From Candidatus Gastranaerophilales bacterium (GTDB taxonomy: Bacteria > Cyanobacteriota > Vampirovibrionia > Gastranaerophilales > Gastranaerophilaceae), in NCBI GenBank assembly GCA_944324945.1, contig CALUYE010000004.1, positions 87,217 through 151,216 on the forward strand: a stretch of 64,000 bases of DNA, read 5' to 3'. Both the position numbers and the translations under genes were made by a program. The notes beneath the pieces were generated by a model. It was given only the letters and a program-made list of their open reading frames with translations. It was not told where the DNA came from and ran no database searches. This document shows positions 1-9,001 of this stretch, piece by piece; positions within the stretch are counted from its first letter, which is position 1; every line of letters starts with the position of its first letter.

Positions 1-1314
1 ACAGATGAAAACAGCGCAATTTTAATCAACGAAGGAACTAAAGCAAAAGTAGATTCAACGAAAGGATATCCTTTTATCGTCATTTCAAAAAAAGATTTTG
101 ACTGGTATGAAAGACACAACAACCATGCGCAAAATCAAGACATAAAAAATAAGTTTCTTGAATTAATTTATTATAATTCAAGACTCTACAACGCCGAATT
201 TACGCCAAATTCTCTGCTTGATAAATCAATGCTTGAAGAAGATTTTCTTAAAGAAGCGGGGATTGACAAATGGGGCGCAAGAAATAATCTTATCAATGAA
301 ATTTATGCAAAAAAAGATTTATTAAACGAAGAAAACAGACAAAGCATCGAATTAAGAAAAAAACTGTACGACAAGCTTAAAAACTGCGAATTAATCGAAC
401 AAACAAATGACGGTTATATGAAATTTAAACTAATGCCAAAATTTGAATTTTTACAAAAAATACTTAAAGACACAGGTTTCGATGAAGATGAAATCGCCAT
501 TTTAGAGCCCGTTATAAAACAGGCAAGAGAAATCAAAATGGAATCAAGAAGCGCTGCAAGAAACCATATTGATAATTACGACAAAGAACTTGTCAAAAAA
601 ATGAAAGAAAGAGGAATTTTATATGACAACAAAAAATACGAAGATAAATATATATACTGGCGCAATTTCTACGGAAACGAAAATGATTTAAGAGCTGAAT
701 TATACAGTAAAGGTTTTAGCAAAGACGAAGAAGATAAAATTATTGAAAGCTGGAAAGAAACAAACATGACAGGCTTTGACCTTTCGGGTTTAAAATTTAT
801 AGATGAAAATGTTGCGCTATATGACTTAAACGGAAAATTAAACAACTGGACCCAGGAAAAAACAAACTGGATTTCAAATTCCACGGCCTTGGCAAACAAT
901 GAAGGCAAAACCCCGTTTATCGGAACATCTCTTGTTCAAACCGATGAAAACAAAGTTTTTGCAATGAGCGAAATAAGAAAAGAAGAAAAACTCCATGCTC
1001 ATCCGAATCTTGAAGAAAAAAGACAAACCGAAGTATATTTAATCACAAGCGGCGCTGCCGCATTAAACGTTGTAAAAAACGGAAAAAGCTGTGTTAAAAT
1101 TCTAAAACAGGGCGAGCTTGCAGTAGTAGGCCCGGGTGTTCAACATTGCGTTAATTCGATTCTTGGAGAATATGAGCACATTGTAGTGCAAATACCTTCG
1201 GCATTTCAATACGGATTCAGCTTTAAATCAATAGTTGAGCCGCCCGAAGATTACAACGAAGAACAGCTAAAACAAGAAGCTTTCAAAAATCTTTACGAAC
1301 TTCAAAATAATTAA
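1..1314 (+). CDS. Cupin-domain protein, 5' end outside window
   Basis: The frame is open from the first base and stops at the TAA at 1312-1314, so the N-terminus lies upstream of the window. About 437 residues are visible; the first in-frame ATG, at 229, is probably internal because clear protein-like sequence precedes it. The last ~110 residues form a cupin: the first motif has the HxH of LHAHP (nt 991-1005) followed by a Glu, and the second is GELAVVGPGVQHCVN (nt 1111-1155), which matches the consensus G-x5-P-x-G-x2-H-x3-N closely. Those His and Glu residues usually hold a metal in cupins. The long, charged, probably helical N-terminal part has no family I recognise. The substrate cannot be told; sugar or small-ligand binding is usual for stand-alone cupins. 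The gene is followed by tRNA-Val after 44 bp. Confidence 0.75.
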   Translation, partial: TDENSAILINEGTKAKVDSTKGYPFIVISKKDFDWYERHNNHAQNQDIKNKFLELIYYNSRLYNAEFTPNSLLDKSMLEEDFLKEAGIDKWGARNNLINEIYAKKDLLNEENRQSIELRKKLYDKLKNCELIEQTNDGYMKFKLMPKFEFLQKILKDTGFDEDEIAILEPVIKQAREIKMESRSAARNHIDNYDKELVKKMKERGILYDNKKYEDKYIYWRNFYGNENDLRAELYSKGFSKDEEDKIIESWKETNMTGFDLSGLKFIDENVALYDLNGKLNNWTQEKTNWISNSTALANNEGKTPFIGTSLVQTDENKVFAMSEIRKEEKLHAHPNLEEKRQTEVYLITSGAAALNVVKNGKSCVKILKQGELAVVGPGVQHCVNSILGEYEHIVVQIPSAFQYGFSFKSIVEPPEDYNEEQLKQEAFKNLYELQNN

Positions 1315-1315
1315 A

Positions 1316-1342
1316 TTGCATTTTAATTATTTTTTATATAAA
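1316..1342 (+). promoter_or_regulatory. Possible promoter of tRNA-Val
   Basis: TTGCAT (1316-1321) and TATAAA (1337-1342) lie 15 bp apart, just after the cupin gene stop and 16 bp before the tRNA. The spacing is shorter than the ideal 17 bp, so this is only a weak prediction. Confidence 0.3.
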
Positions 1343-1358
1343 ATTAAACAATAAACAA

Positions 1359-1431
1359 GGGCGATTGGCGCAGTTGGTAGCGCATCACATTGACATTGTG
1401 GGGGTCGTGGGTTCAAGTCCCGCATCGCCCA
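1359..1431 (+). tRNA. tRNA-Val (GAC)
   Basis: A full cloverleaf can be folded by eye. Acceptor GGGCGAT (1359-1365) pairs with ATCGCCC (1424-1430). The D arm is GCGC/GCGC. Anticodon stem TCACA/TGTGG encloses loop TTGACAT with anticodon GAC at 1392-1394. The T arm is GTGGG/CCCGC with loop TTCAAGT, and the discriminator base is A1431. GAC reads the valine codons GUC and GUU. The 3' CCA is not encoded, so it must be added by a CCA-adding enzyme. Confidence 0.95.
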
Positions 1432-1544
1432 TTTTATTTTGTTAATTTTTGTAAAAAAATAAGTGCGGCATTTAAAAAGAGCTAAAGTTTAAAAACACAA
1501 TGCCGTTTAATTGAAATGTAAAAACTGTTATATGGTGTATATTA

Positions 1545-4500
1545 ATGAATAATTCTGTTACCGGCGCTAAATTCGGTATTTATACGAATATAGGCAGAGC
1601 AAAAATTGATGCCTGGAAATCTAAAGACGATGCTAACGATTGTTATTGGAATTTAGCCAAAAATCAGCTTGGTGAAGGTGCTTCCAATGCTGAAATTTAT
1701 GAAGTTATGAATGAGCTTGTTGAACTTAATGCATCGAAAGATGAAAAAACAGGCGAATACAACACTATAGTATATGAAAATCAGGAAGTTTTACTTGACT
1801 TACAATCAACAATAAATCAATCAAATAAAGAAATTGATGAAGCACTTGGTGAATATGAAACAATTCAGAGTAATTTTTCTTCTCTGACATCAAAACTGCA
1901 GGAGGCAAACAAAGTTTATCTTGAAGCACTTAATTCATATAATGCTGCTGTTAAATCAGCGGATGAAGAAAGTATAAAAACCGTTTATAGTGCTTATATT
2001 CAAGCTTTAGACAATTTATTATCTTTAAAAGAGGAAGTTGAGAATGCGCAAAAAGATTTAGATGCTTCAAAAGAAAATGTTGAAGAATTAAAAAATGCTT
2101 TGAATGAATTAAAAGAAGAATATGAACAAAAAGAAAGTTTAAATAAAGAATTAAAAAGTGAATTTGATAAACAAATAAAAGATTTTGAAGATAAAATTTC
2201 TGCCAAGCAAAAAGAAATAGAAACAATAAAAGAAACTGCGCAAAAAGAAATTGAAACAGCTCAAAAAAATCAAGATGCGGCAGTTTCAAGTGCAATGGTA
2301 AATCAGGATGAAGAGGGAAATTTAACCCCCAAAAGTAATGAAGAATTAAATAATACCATTAAAACCGCACAGGTTGATAATTTAAAAGCACAATACGCCC
2401 AAGTGCAAAAAGAGCAAGGGTTTTTGGGTAAAATGTGGAACGGTATTAAGAATGTATTTTCTACAAAATACAGTTCAAAAAATATAGAAAAAACAATTGA
2501 ACAGGTTGAAAAAGGCGAAATTTCGGCTGATGAAGCTCAAAAAATGATAGGCGAATATCAGGAAAGACAAAAATCGGGAGTTAATACTCTGACAAGTATA
2601 GCTTCAGGTCTTGCGGTTGTTGGCTGTGTTGCACTGGCACCTTTTTCCGGCGGCGCAAGTTTAGCTTTAGGAGTGGCATTGGGTGCAGGTACAAGAGTCG
2701 GATTAAAGACGCTTGATAGAGCCTCTAACGATGTTAAGGGTGATGAATTAAATAAAAAAGAAATGGCAAAAGATGCAATAGTCGGCGGTGTCGAAGGTCT
2801 TGTAACCGTTGCCACGATGGGGCTTGGAAGCGCAGCCGTTCAAACATCAAAAGAAACAGGCAAGGTTTTAGTAAAAGAAACGGTTAAAACAGGAATAAAA
2901 CAAGGTGCAAAAGCAGGGGCTATAGACGGTGCCGCTACAAATGCAGCAACTTATATGGCTGATGTTGCAGTAGGCGATAAAGAATTTTCAGGAACGGAAT
3001 TGATTTCAACAACAACTCAAGGGGCTGCAATAGGCGGTACAATAGGCGGTGTTACAGGAGGTGTATCCTCAGGAGTTCAGGCACGAAGCGCAAGCAAGGC
3101 ACTTGGAGAAAATCTTGATGATGAAGCTATCGCGGCTCTGGCAAAAGAAGAGCAACGCCAAGCAGCACAGGAAATGGAAGAAACCGCAATTTATTCCGCT
3201 CAAAATACAACAAAAGAAGCAATAGAAGAAGCTATAGCGGACGGCAGAATATCAAATATTGACGATGCTCTTTCAATGTTTAGCGAAAAACAATTAAAAG
3301 AAGCAGGATATTACGATGTCTTGGCGCAAAATATTGATGATGGTGCCGCTGATTCCGCTCAAACTGCAGTTGTAGAAGCTGCAACAGATGCAAATAATCA
3401 AGCTCCGGTATCCGCAAAAGCAGCATCAAATGCAGATGAATCGTTATCAACAGATGTAATTGAATTGGATGGAAGATATTATAGAGATTCCGAAACAGGC
3501 GAAGTCTTTAAGTTAAAAAAAGGTAATAACGGTTTTGAAAAAGAATTGATAGAACCCTCAAGTGCCGAATATCAAACAGCTATGAAAGAAATTCAAGGTT
3601 CAAATTACCAAGAATCCGCCTCGCGAATTGCAGCAAGTGAATTATCTGATTCACAAAGGATTTCACAAATAGGGAAAAACAGCATGCTAAATGTTGAAAG
3701 CAAAACGCCTAAAAAAACTATGCTGCAGCAATATATTGAAGACAGGGTTAAAAAAGGTAAACCTTTTGATAATGGTGCAGATGCTTATATCCGAGATATT
3801 GCGGATGCAAATGAATATTGTGCAATAAGAGAAGCAGGTGCTTATGCACGTGACTATGGAGCAGCCGCTTTTGTTGATAATCCGAAAATTGTACAACAAA
3901 CAATAAATCCTGTAAGTCTTAAACCTAACGGCGTTGGTGCAAGACAAGTTGCCTTTGTTGAGGCACCTAATACAACAGGTAAATTGATATTAAACAGACA
4001 AAGGGGATGGATATATAGGGCTTCAAATGCAAAAGCATTCTCTCAAGAGGTGACGGAAAGATTCTCTGCAAACGTAAAAGCAAGTAAGGATATGATAAAT
4101 GCTCTTGATGGTCTTGTTGCAACAGGGAAATATAGAAATGCTGCAGGAGAGCTTGTTGAAGTTAAAAATATATCGTCCTTTTATTACAAAACACCTGAAC
4201 ATGTTTCAAAGTGGAATGGACGTCAAGATCCTTTAACTTTTTATTTTACTGAAAAAGTTAATAATGAAACTAAGCAGGCAATTGCCGAAATAACATCTAA
4301 ATATGCAAGGGGCGGAGTAAATAATGCGGATGCGCTTTATCCGTGGCTTAGCAATGTTGAAGTAAATCCTACAAATAAAATGGTTGATGAACTGGCTCAA
4401 AAACTTAAAAAATACGGGCTAAATTCTTGCGCAGAAAAAGTAAACAGCTGGAAAAAAACAGGTTATTATGCGCACACTTCTACAGGGCAATATGAAGCAT

Positions 4501-4550
4501 TTTCAAACATAATAAAATATATAGAAAATTCAAAGAAAATCGCTGCATAA
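1545..4550 (+). CDS. Large coiled-coil, glycine-zipper, effector-like protein
   Basis: This 1001-residue protein has four visible parts. Residues ~80-250 are a long heptad-rich coiled coil of Glu, Lys and Leu. Residues ~285-345 hold a short module beginning FLGKMWNGIKN and ending in YQERQ. Residues ~345-515 are Ala/Gly-rich and hydrophobic, with glycine-zipper runs such as GGTIGGVTGGV. Residues ~715-1001 are a separate globular domain. The second and third parts recur in the 290-residue protein at 10407-11279. In the C-terminal domain the order RFSAN (~res 850), YYKTPE, then RQDPLTFYF (~res 895) resembles my memory of the HopA1-type effector family (R-x-x-x-N, K, R-x-D-x-x-x-x-YF); this is a remote, unproven match. 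No signal peptide is visible. The overall plan recalls secreted effectors or toxins with a membrane-active middle. The ATG at 1545 has no clear Shine-Dalgarno. Confidence 0.75.
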   Translation: MNNSVTGAKFGIYTNIGRAKIDAWKSKDDANDCYWNLAKNQLGEGASNAEIYEVMNELVELNASKDEKTGEYNTIVYENQEVLLDLQSTINQSNKEIDEALGEYETIQSNFSSLTSKLQEANKVYLEALNSYNAAVKSADEESIKTVYSAYIQALDNLLSLKEEVENAQKDLDASKENVEELKNALNELKEEYEQKESLNKELKSEFDKQIKDFEDKISAKQKEIETIKETAQKEIETAQKNQDAAVSSAMVNQDEEGNLTPKSNEELNNTIKTAQVDNLKAQYAQVQKEQGFLGKMWNGIKNVFSTKYSSKNIEKTIEQVEKGEISADEAQKMIGEYQERQKSGVNTLTSIASGLAVVGCVALAPFSGGASLALGVALGAGTRVGLKTLDRASNDVKGDELNKKEMAKDAIVGGVEGLVTVATMGLGSAAVQTSKETGKVLVKETVKTGIKQGAKAGAIDGAATNAATYMADVAVGDKEFSGTELISTTTQGAAIGGTIGGVTGGVSSGVQARSASKALGENLDDEAIAALAKEEQRQAAQEMEETAIYSAQNTTKEAIEEAIADGRISNIDDALSMFSEKQLKEAGYYDVLAQNIDDGAADSAQTAVVEAATDANNQAPVSAKAASNADESLSTDVIELDGRYYRDSETGEVFKLKKGNNGFEKELIEPSSAEYQTAMKEIQGSNYQESASRIAASELSDSQRISQIGKNSMLNVESKTPKKTMLQQYIEDRVKKGKPFDNGADAYIRDIADANEYCAIREAGAYARDYGAAAFVDNPKIVQQTINPVSLKPNGVGARQVAFVEAPNTTGKLILNRQRGWIYRASNAKAFSQEVTERFSANVKASKDMINALDGLVATGKYRNAAGELVEVKNISSFYYKTPEHVSKWNGRQDPLTFYFTEKVNNETKQAIAEITSKYARGGVNNADALYPWLSNVEVNPTNKMVDELAQKLKKYGLNSCAEKVNSWKKTGYYAHTSTGQYEAFSNIIKYIENSKKIAA

Positions 4551-4628
4551 AATAGTTTAAATTGTTGATTGCAAATTGGCTTTGATAAAGTATTCTATAA
4601 TCAAAATTAATAAAAAAACGGAGTTAGT

Positions 4629-5699
4629 ATGATTATAGAAGAAGTGTTAGAGTTAGCGGTATCAAAAAAGGCAAGTGATATACATATTTCGGCGAATTTG
4701 CCTCCGGTTATAAGGATTGACGGCAGATTGTATCGAACAAATCTTCCTGTTTTGTCGCCTGATGATGTTGAAACTATTATATTTCCGATTTTGTCAAACG
4801 AACAAAGAAGAGAATTGGAGCAAAACTGGGAGTTAGACTTCGGCTACGGGCTTCATGGTGTCGGAAGGTTCCGTGTTAACGTGTATCGTGATAAAGGTTC
4901 TTATGCTGCTGCTTTTAGAACAATCAATTCAACTCCTCCAAAATTTGAAGATTTAGGCTTGCCTGATGTTGTTAAAAAAGTTGCGGATCGTCCGCGCGGA
5001 TTGATACTTGTAACAGGGCCTACAGGTTCAGGTAAATCAACAACTCTTGCCGCTATGATTGATTATATTAATTCAACAAGAGTAGAGCATGTTTTAACAA
5101 TAGAAGATCCTATTGAGTTTATTCATCAAAGTAAAAAAAGTATAATTCACCAAAGAGAACTGGGGCAAGACACAAAATCCGTTGCAAATGCACTGAGAAG
5201 TGCGCTTCGTGAAGACCCTGACGTTATTCTTGTGGGTGAGATGAGAGACCTTGAAACAACAAGGCTTGCGCTTACTGCTGCAGAAACAGGGCACCTTGTT
5301 TTAGGAACTCTTCATACATCATCCGCTTCTCAAACCATAGACAGAATTGTAGATATTTTCCCTGAAGTACAGCAGCAGCAAATAAGGCTTCAATTATCAA
5401 TAAGTTTAGTTGCGGTATTTTCGCAATGTTTATTGCCGAAATTACAGCCGAACGGAGTTAAAAAGGGCCGCGTAATGGCTCAGGAAATTATGCTTGTAAA
5501 TTCAGCGATTGCAAACTTGATTCGTGAACAAAAAACAGCGCAAATTTATTCCGCAATTCAAACAGGGGTAAATATGGGCATGCAGACTCTTGATTCACAC
5601 TTAAAACAACTTGTTGAACAAAATCTTGTAACGCCTGAAGATGCTTTATTGAAATCGCAAAGACCCGAAGAATTTAAACGTTCAATCGGAATGTATTAG
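4629..5699 (+). CDS. pilT: Type IV pilus retraction ATPase PilT
   Basis: PilT is the hexameric ATPase that depolymerises type IV pili at the inner membrane and drives twitching. The 356 residues match the family length. Visible motifs are Walker A GPTGSGKST (~res 130), the Asp box around EDPIEF, the Walker B region DPDVILVGEMRD, and the His box HLVLGTLHTSSA. The N-terminal PAS-like part starts SDIHISANLPP, typical of PilT and PilB. GGAG at 4620-4623 gives a good ribosome binding site for the ATG at 4629, and a TATAAT at 4596-4601 may be its -10 box. No other pilus gene is in the window, so pilT stands apart. It ends in a 4-bp convergent overlap with the next gene. A PilT-like paralogue with another role cannot be excluded. 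Confidence 0.92.
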   Translation: MIIEEVLELAVSKKASDIHISANLPPVIRIDGRLYRTNLPVLSPDDVETIIFPILSNEQRRELEQNWELDFGYGLHGVGRFRVNVYRDKGSYAAAFRTINSTPPKFEDLGLPDVVKKVADRPRGLILVTGPTGSGKSTTLAAMIDYINSTRVEHVLTIEDPIEFIHQSKKSIIHQRELGQDTKSVANALRSALREDPDVILVGEMRDLETTRLALTAAETGHLVLGTLHTSSASQTIDRIVDIFPEVQQQQIRLQLSISLVAVFSQCLLPKLQPNGVKKGRVMAQEIMLVNSAIANLIREQKTAQIYSAIQTGVNMGMQTLDSHLKQLVEQNLVTPEDALLKSQRPEEFKRSIGMY

Positions 5700-6865
5700 A
5701 TATCGATATCGGCTGTTAAATTATCGATTAATTGTTTTGCAACTCTGGGGCTTCTTGAGCCTTTTATAAGAGCAAGTCTTTGCGCTTTTTCAAGCAGAAG
5801 GGTTTCATTGATATTGATATTATTATCTTTTGCAAGCTCAAGAACGATGGCGTTAAATTCTTCATTTGACGGTTTTTGAAACAAAAGATTAATTCCAAAA
5901 CGTTCCGATAGGGAATTTGTTTCATTGATTGTGTCGTTTAGATGAATTTCATCTCCCTGTCTTGAGCTGAAGCTTTCGCGCACCAGGTGGCGCCTGTTTG
6001 AAGTTGCATATATTACGGCATTTTTAGGGCATTGTATAATAGAGCCTTCTAAAATTGCTTTCATGGTTGAAAAACTTTCATCATCCTGTTTGAATGAAAT
6101 ATCATCCGCAAAAATAATGAATTTATAAGGGAGTTTTTTTAAAATTGTATAGAGTTTATCGAGATTAATTAAATTATTTTTAAAAATCTGGACTATTTTT
6201 ATTTCCTTAAATTCATTCAAAAGCGCTCTAACGCTTGATGATTTGCCGCATCCGGCATCACCATAGAGTAAAATATTATTTACTTTTTTATTTTCAAGAA
6301 GGGATTTTGTATTTTGATATAGAATTTTTTGCTGTTTTTTATAGCCTTTTAAATCTTTAAATGAAATTGTTTCATTGTTTTCAATGGGTTTTAAAATTAA
6401 ATCGTTATCAAATATAAACGTTTGGTTATTTTTATAAATGTCATCAGATATTTCGTTATCTTTTTCGGAAATATCATTAATTTTTAAATTCAAACCCGTG
6501 TTTTTAAATTCAGGCATGGAATCAAAAATGTCCGATAAATTTTTGTATTCTTCTTTTAGGATATGTTTTATATCATTAAAATTTATTTTTAATAAATTGT
6601 TTAAAATATCAAGTTCATTTTGAATATTTTCTTTAGAAACACTGATTTTTATAAGTTTTTCTTTAATATGACTTCCTAAATCTTTATTTTTTAATTTTAA
6701 GATAAATGATTGATAGTTTTTTAAAATTTCTTCAATATTTTCTTTTTGAATTAAAGATTTTAAAAATAAAAGATATGAAGAAAAAATTTCATCTTCCTTT
6801 ATATCTTGAAAATTCAAAATAAAGTAATTGGATAAATATAATTTTTTAAGCGAATTTAATTCCAT
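5696..6865 (-). CDS. AAA ATPase of the DUF815 type
   Basis: The 389-residue protein has a helical, poorly conserved N-terminal half and a C-terminal AAA domain. Walker A is GDAGCGKSS (~res 201), the Walker B-like strand is FIIFADDISF, the sensor strand is IYATSNRRHL, and an Arg-rich C-terminal helix follows (GSRSPRVAKQ). The combination GDAGCGKSS, ATSNRRHL and SLSERFG is what I associate with DUF815 (PF05673), a widespread ATPase family of unknown substrate. It lies 3 bp downstream of glgX in the same direction and so may be co-transcribed with it. The stop codon is shared with pilT through TTAG at 5696-5699. Membrane segments and a signal peptide are absent, so it should be cytoplasmic. Confidence 0.8.
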   Translation of the reverse strand: MELNSLKKLYLSNYFILNFQDIKEDEIFSSYLLFLKSLIQKENIEEILKNYQSFILKLKNKDLGSHIKEKLIKISVSKENIQNELDILNNLLKINFNDIKHILKEEYKNLSDIFDSMPEFKNTGLNLKINDISEKDNEISDDIYKNNQTFIFDNDLILKPIENNETISFKDLKGYKKQQKILYQNTKSLLENKKVNNILLYGDAGCGKSSSVRALLNEFKEIKIVQIFKNNLINLDKLYTILKKLPYKFIIFADDISFKQDDESFSTMKAILEGSIIQCPKNAVIYATSNRRHLVRESFSSRQGDEIHLNDTINETNSLSERFGINLLFQKPSNEEFNAIVLELAKDNNININETLLLEKAQRLALIKGSRSPRVAKQLIDNLTADIDI

Positions 6866-6868
6866 AGT

Positions 6869-8992
6869 TTATTTTTCCATAAATATAGCAAGCGCATGCG
6901 GGTTTAGGATATAATCTTTTTCAATATATGTATCGGCTTCAAAAGAAATGTCTGAAAATATGCTTGTGTCAATACATTTATACCAGGCTTTATTTTCTTC
7001 ATTTTGAGGCAAATTGAATGTTAAAGGAGAATTATTTTTTGACGAAGCAATATAAATTTTTTTTCCTTTTTGATTGATTAACATCCCGAAAAAGTCATCA
7101 AGAGGATTATCCCAATAGCCTTTATTATCTTTTTGCGCGATTGTTGCGTTATCATAGTAAAAAGAAAGACTTTGCAGGTAATTTCTATCCGTAAAAATTT
7201 TATTTTCACGTCTGAATTGAATTAAGTTTCTTATATATTCCATAATTCGATTTTCAAACGTGTTTTTTGTTACTGCTTTTTGCCAGTTCAGGTAGTTTGT
7301 GTTGTCGTCTTTGTTGTAGCTGTTGTTATTTGCATTTTTAGAATGCATGATAATATCGCCTATTTGAATCATAGGGGTTCCGTAGGATATAAATAACAGT
7401 GCAAGCTGCTTTCTTATCGCATTTTCGGATAAAATATCGGAATTTGAATAGCTTGAACAAATTTCCCAATTAGACCCTCCTTGAGTTGCGGGATTTTTGG
7501 AATCAAAGCTGTTTAAATCATATAAAGTAAAACCGTCATGGGATGCTATATAGTTGATTGATTTAAGCGGATTTTTAAATACTGACGGCGTACCTTCAAT
7601 CACGTTTTTAATTTGAGCGGGCGTTATTTCGTTGGGTCTTATTGTGATTTTTCTGTATAAATCCCTTGCAATATCGTTCCATTCTGCCCAAAAAGAAGGA
7701 AAGTTCCCAAGCTGATAGCAATCTTTACCTCCGCAGGTCCAGGGTTCTGCGATTAAAACTATACCTTCTTTGTCTGATGCAAAGTCGTCAATGACTTTTA
7801 TTCCTTTTTCGTTTAGTCTTGTTTTTAATTTCCCTGCTAAAGAATTGATATTATCATATATTTCAGAACATGTAGAGCTGTTTTCAAGAAGTGCTGCGGC
7901 TAAATCAAAACGAAACGCATCAACCCCCTGATTAACCCAGAAAATTAAAGAATCCGTAATTAAATTAAGAACTCCTTCGTTGTTTGCGTTAAAATCATTC
8001 CCGCAGCCCGAGTTTGAGCGGTAATAGCCGTCTTCATACACTTTATAATACGAAGCATTGTCGATTAAAGAGTATGAAAATTGCTGCGCGTCTTCAACAT
8101 TGTGATTTATAAGCCCTGCTTCTCCCGTGTGATTATAAACCATATCAAGACAGACTTTAATATCGTTTTTATGAAATTCATCAACCATTAAACGAAACTC
8201 GTTTAATAAATTGCCTAATGTTTTATCGCAAGCATATTTGCGCGCCAAAGTAAAATATCCTAAGGGCATATACCCCCAGTGATTGACCCCGTTTTGTCTT
8301 GAATCAAATTCATTTACGGGCAGAAATTCAACCATGGTAATGCCAAGTTTTTTAATGCTTTTTGCGAATTTAGCAGCTCCTTTATAGGTGCCTTTTTCGG
8401 GAATTGATAAATTTTGTGTTAAATCTTTAATATGGACTTCCCCGATAATCTCACTGTTAAACGGTCTTGGGTTAACTTTTGCGATTTCAACATCTTTTTG
8501 TGCCATATAAACTGATTTTGGGGCAAATTTAGCGTTATTTGCAAGGTGAAAATTTGCTCCCGAGCGAAACATATTAAGTCCCGGGTTAACGCTTGAAGGC
8601 AGATGGGATAATTCTTTTGTGTATGGATCATAAGCGATTTTATTGGGATTAAATCTGTTGCCTAAAACGTCAGTTTTGGATTTAAAGCCTATATTACTTC
8701 CCAATTCAAAATTATCGCTATATTGCCAGTTTTCTCCAAAAATACGATAACCGTAAAATACGGGTTTTTCATGGCAATTTAGAATATAATCTTTAATTGA
8801 TGTTTCCCATATATCATTTTCGCCTTTTTTCATCTCAAGCGTCATAACAGCTTCTTCGTTTAAGGGTTTGTCAAAAATGCACAAAAAAACTTTTTGCGCA
8901 TTTTTTGAATAGAGTTTAAAATCTACCGTTTTTGTTTTTTCATTGTAATTGGCACCGAGTGATGTAATATCTTTTGCAATAAGTTTTTCCAT
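6869..8992 (-). CDS. glgX: Glycogen debranching enzyme, GH13 isoamylase type
   Basis: This 707-residue enzyme should hydrolyse alpha-1,6 branch points of glycogen or limit dextrins in the cytoplasm. An N-terminal CBM48-like beta domain (~res 10-110) is followed by a GH13 barrel. The four GH13 signature regions can be read: DMVYNHTGE (~res 281), AFRFDLAAALL with the nucleophile Asp (~res 358), LIAEPW with the acid/base Glu (~res 413), and IASHDGF (~res 480). The stretch YNHTGE and the late NYLNWQKA fit the GlgX/isoamylase subgroup more than branching enzymes. It lies 9 bp downstream of the DUF1015 gene and 3 bp upstream of the DUF815 ATPase gene, suggesting one transcript. The ATG at 8992 is the first residue of a domain-like start. 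A pullulanase-like activity is the main alternative. Confidence 0.9.
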   Translation of the reverse strand: MEKLIAKDITSLGANYNEKTKTVDFKLYSKNAQKVFLCIFDKPLNEEAVMTLEMKKGENDIWETSIKDYILNCHEKPVFYGYRIFGENWQYSDNFELGSNIGFKSKTDVLGNRFNPNKIAYDPYTKELSHLPSSVNPGLNMFRSGANFHLANNAKFAPKSVYMAQKDVEIAKVNPRPFNSEIIGEVHIKDLTQNLSIPEKGTYKGAAKFAKSIKKLGITMVEFLPVNEFDSRQNGVNHWGYMPLGYFTLARKYACDKTLGNLLNEFRLMVDEFHKNDIKVCLDMVYNHTGEAGLINHNVEDAQQFSYSLIDNASYYKVYEDGYYRSNSGCGNDFNANNEGVLNLITDSLIFWVNQGVDAFRFDLAAALLENSSTCSEIYDNINSLAGKLKTRLNEKGIKVIDDFASDKEGIVLIAEPWTCGGKDCYQLGNFPSFWAEWNDIARDLYRKITIRPNEITPAQIKNVIEGTPSVFKNPLKSINYIASHDGFTLYDLNSFDSKNPATQGGSNWEICSSYSNSDILSENAIRKQLALLFISYGTPMIQIGDIIMHSKNANNNSYNKDDNTNYLNWQKAVTKNTFENRIMEYIRNLIQFRRENKIFTDRNYLQSLSFYYDNATIAQKDNKGYWDNPLDDFFGMLINQKGKKIYIASSKNNSPLTFNLPQNEENKAWYKCIDTSIFSDISFEADTYIEKDYILNPHALAIFMEK

Positions 8993-9001
8993 ATTATTTC
9001 C

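Noticed and set aside
1951..2295. 114-codon Leu/Phe-rich frame opposite the coiled coil
   Set aside because: It is the mirror of a Lys/Glu/Leu-rich coiled-coil gene on the plus strand, which gives long hydrophobic antisense frames by chance.
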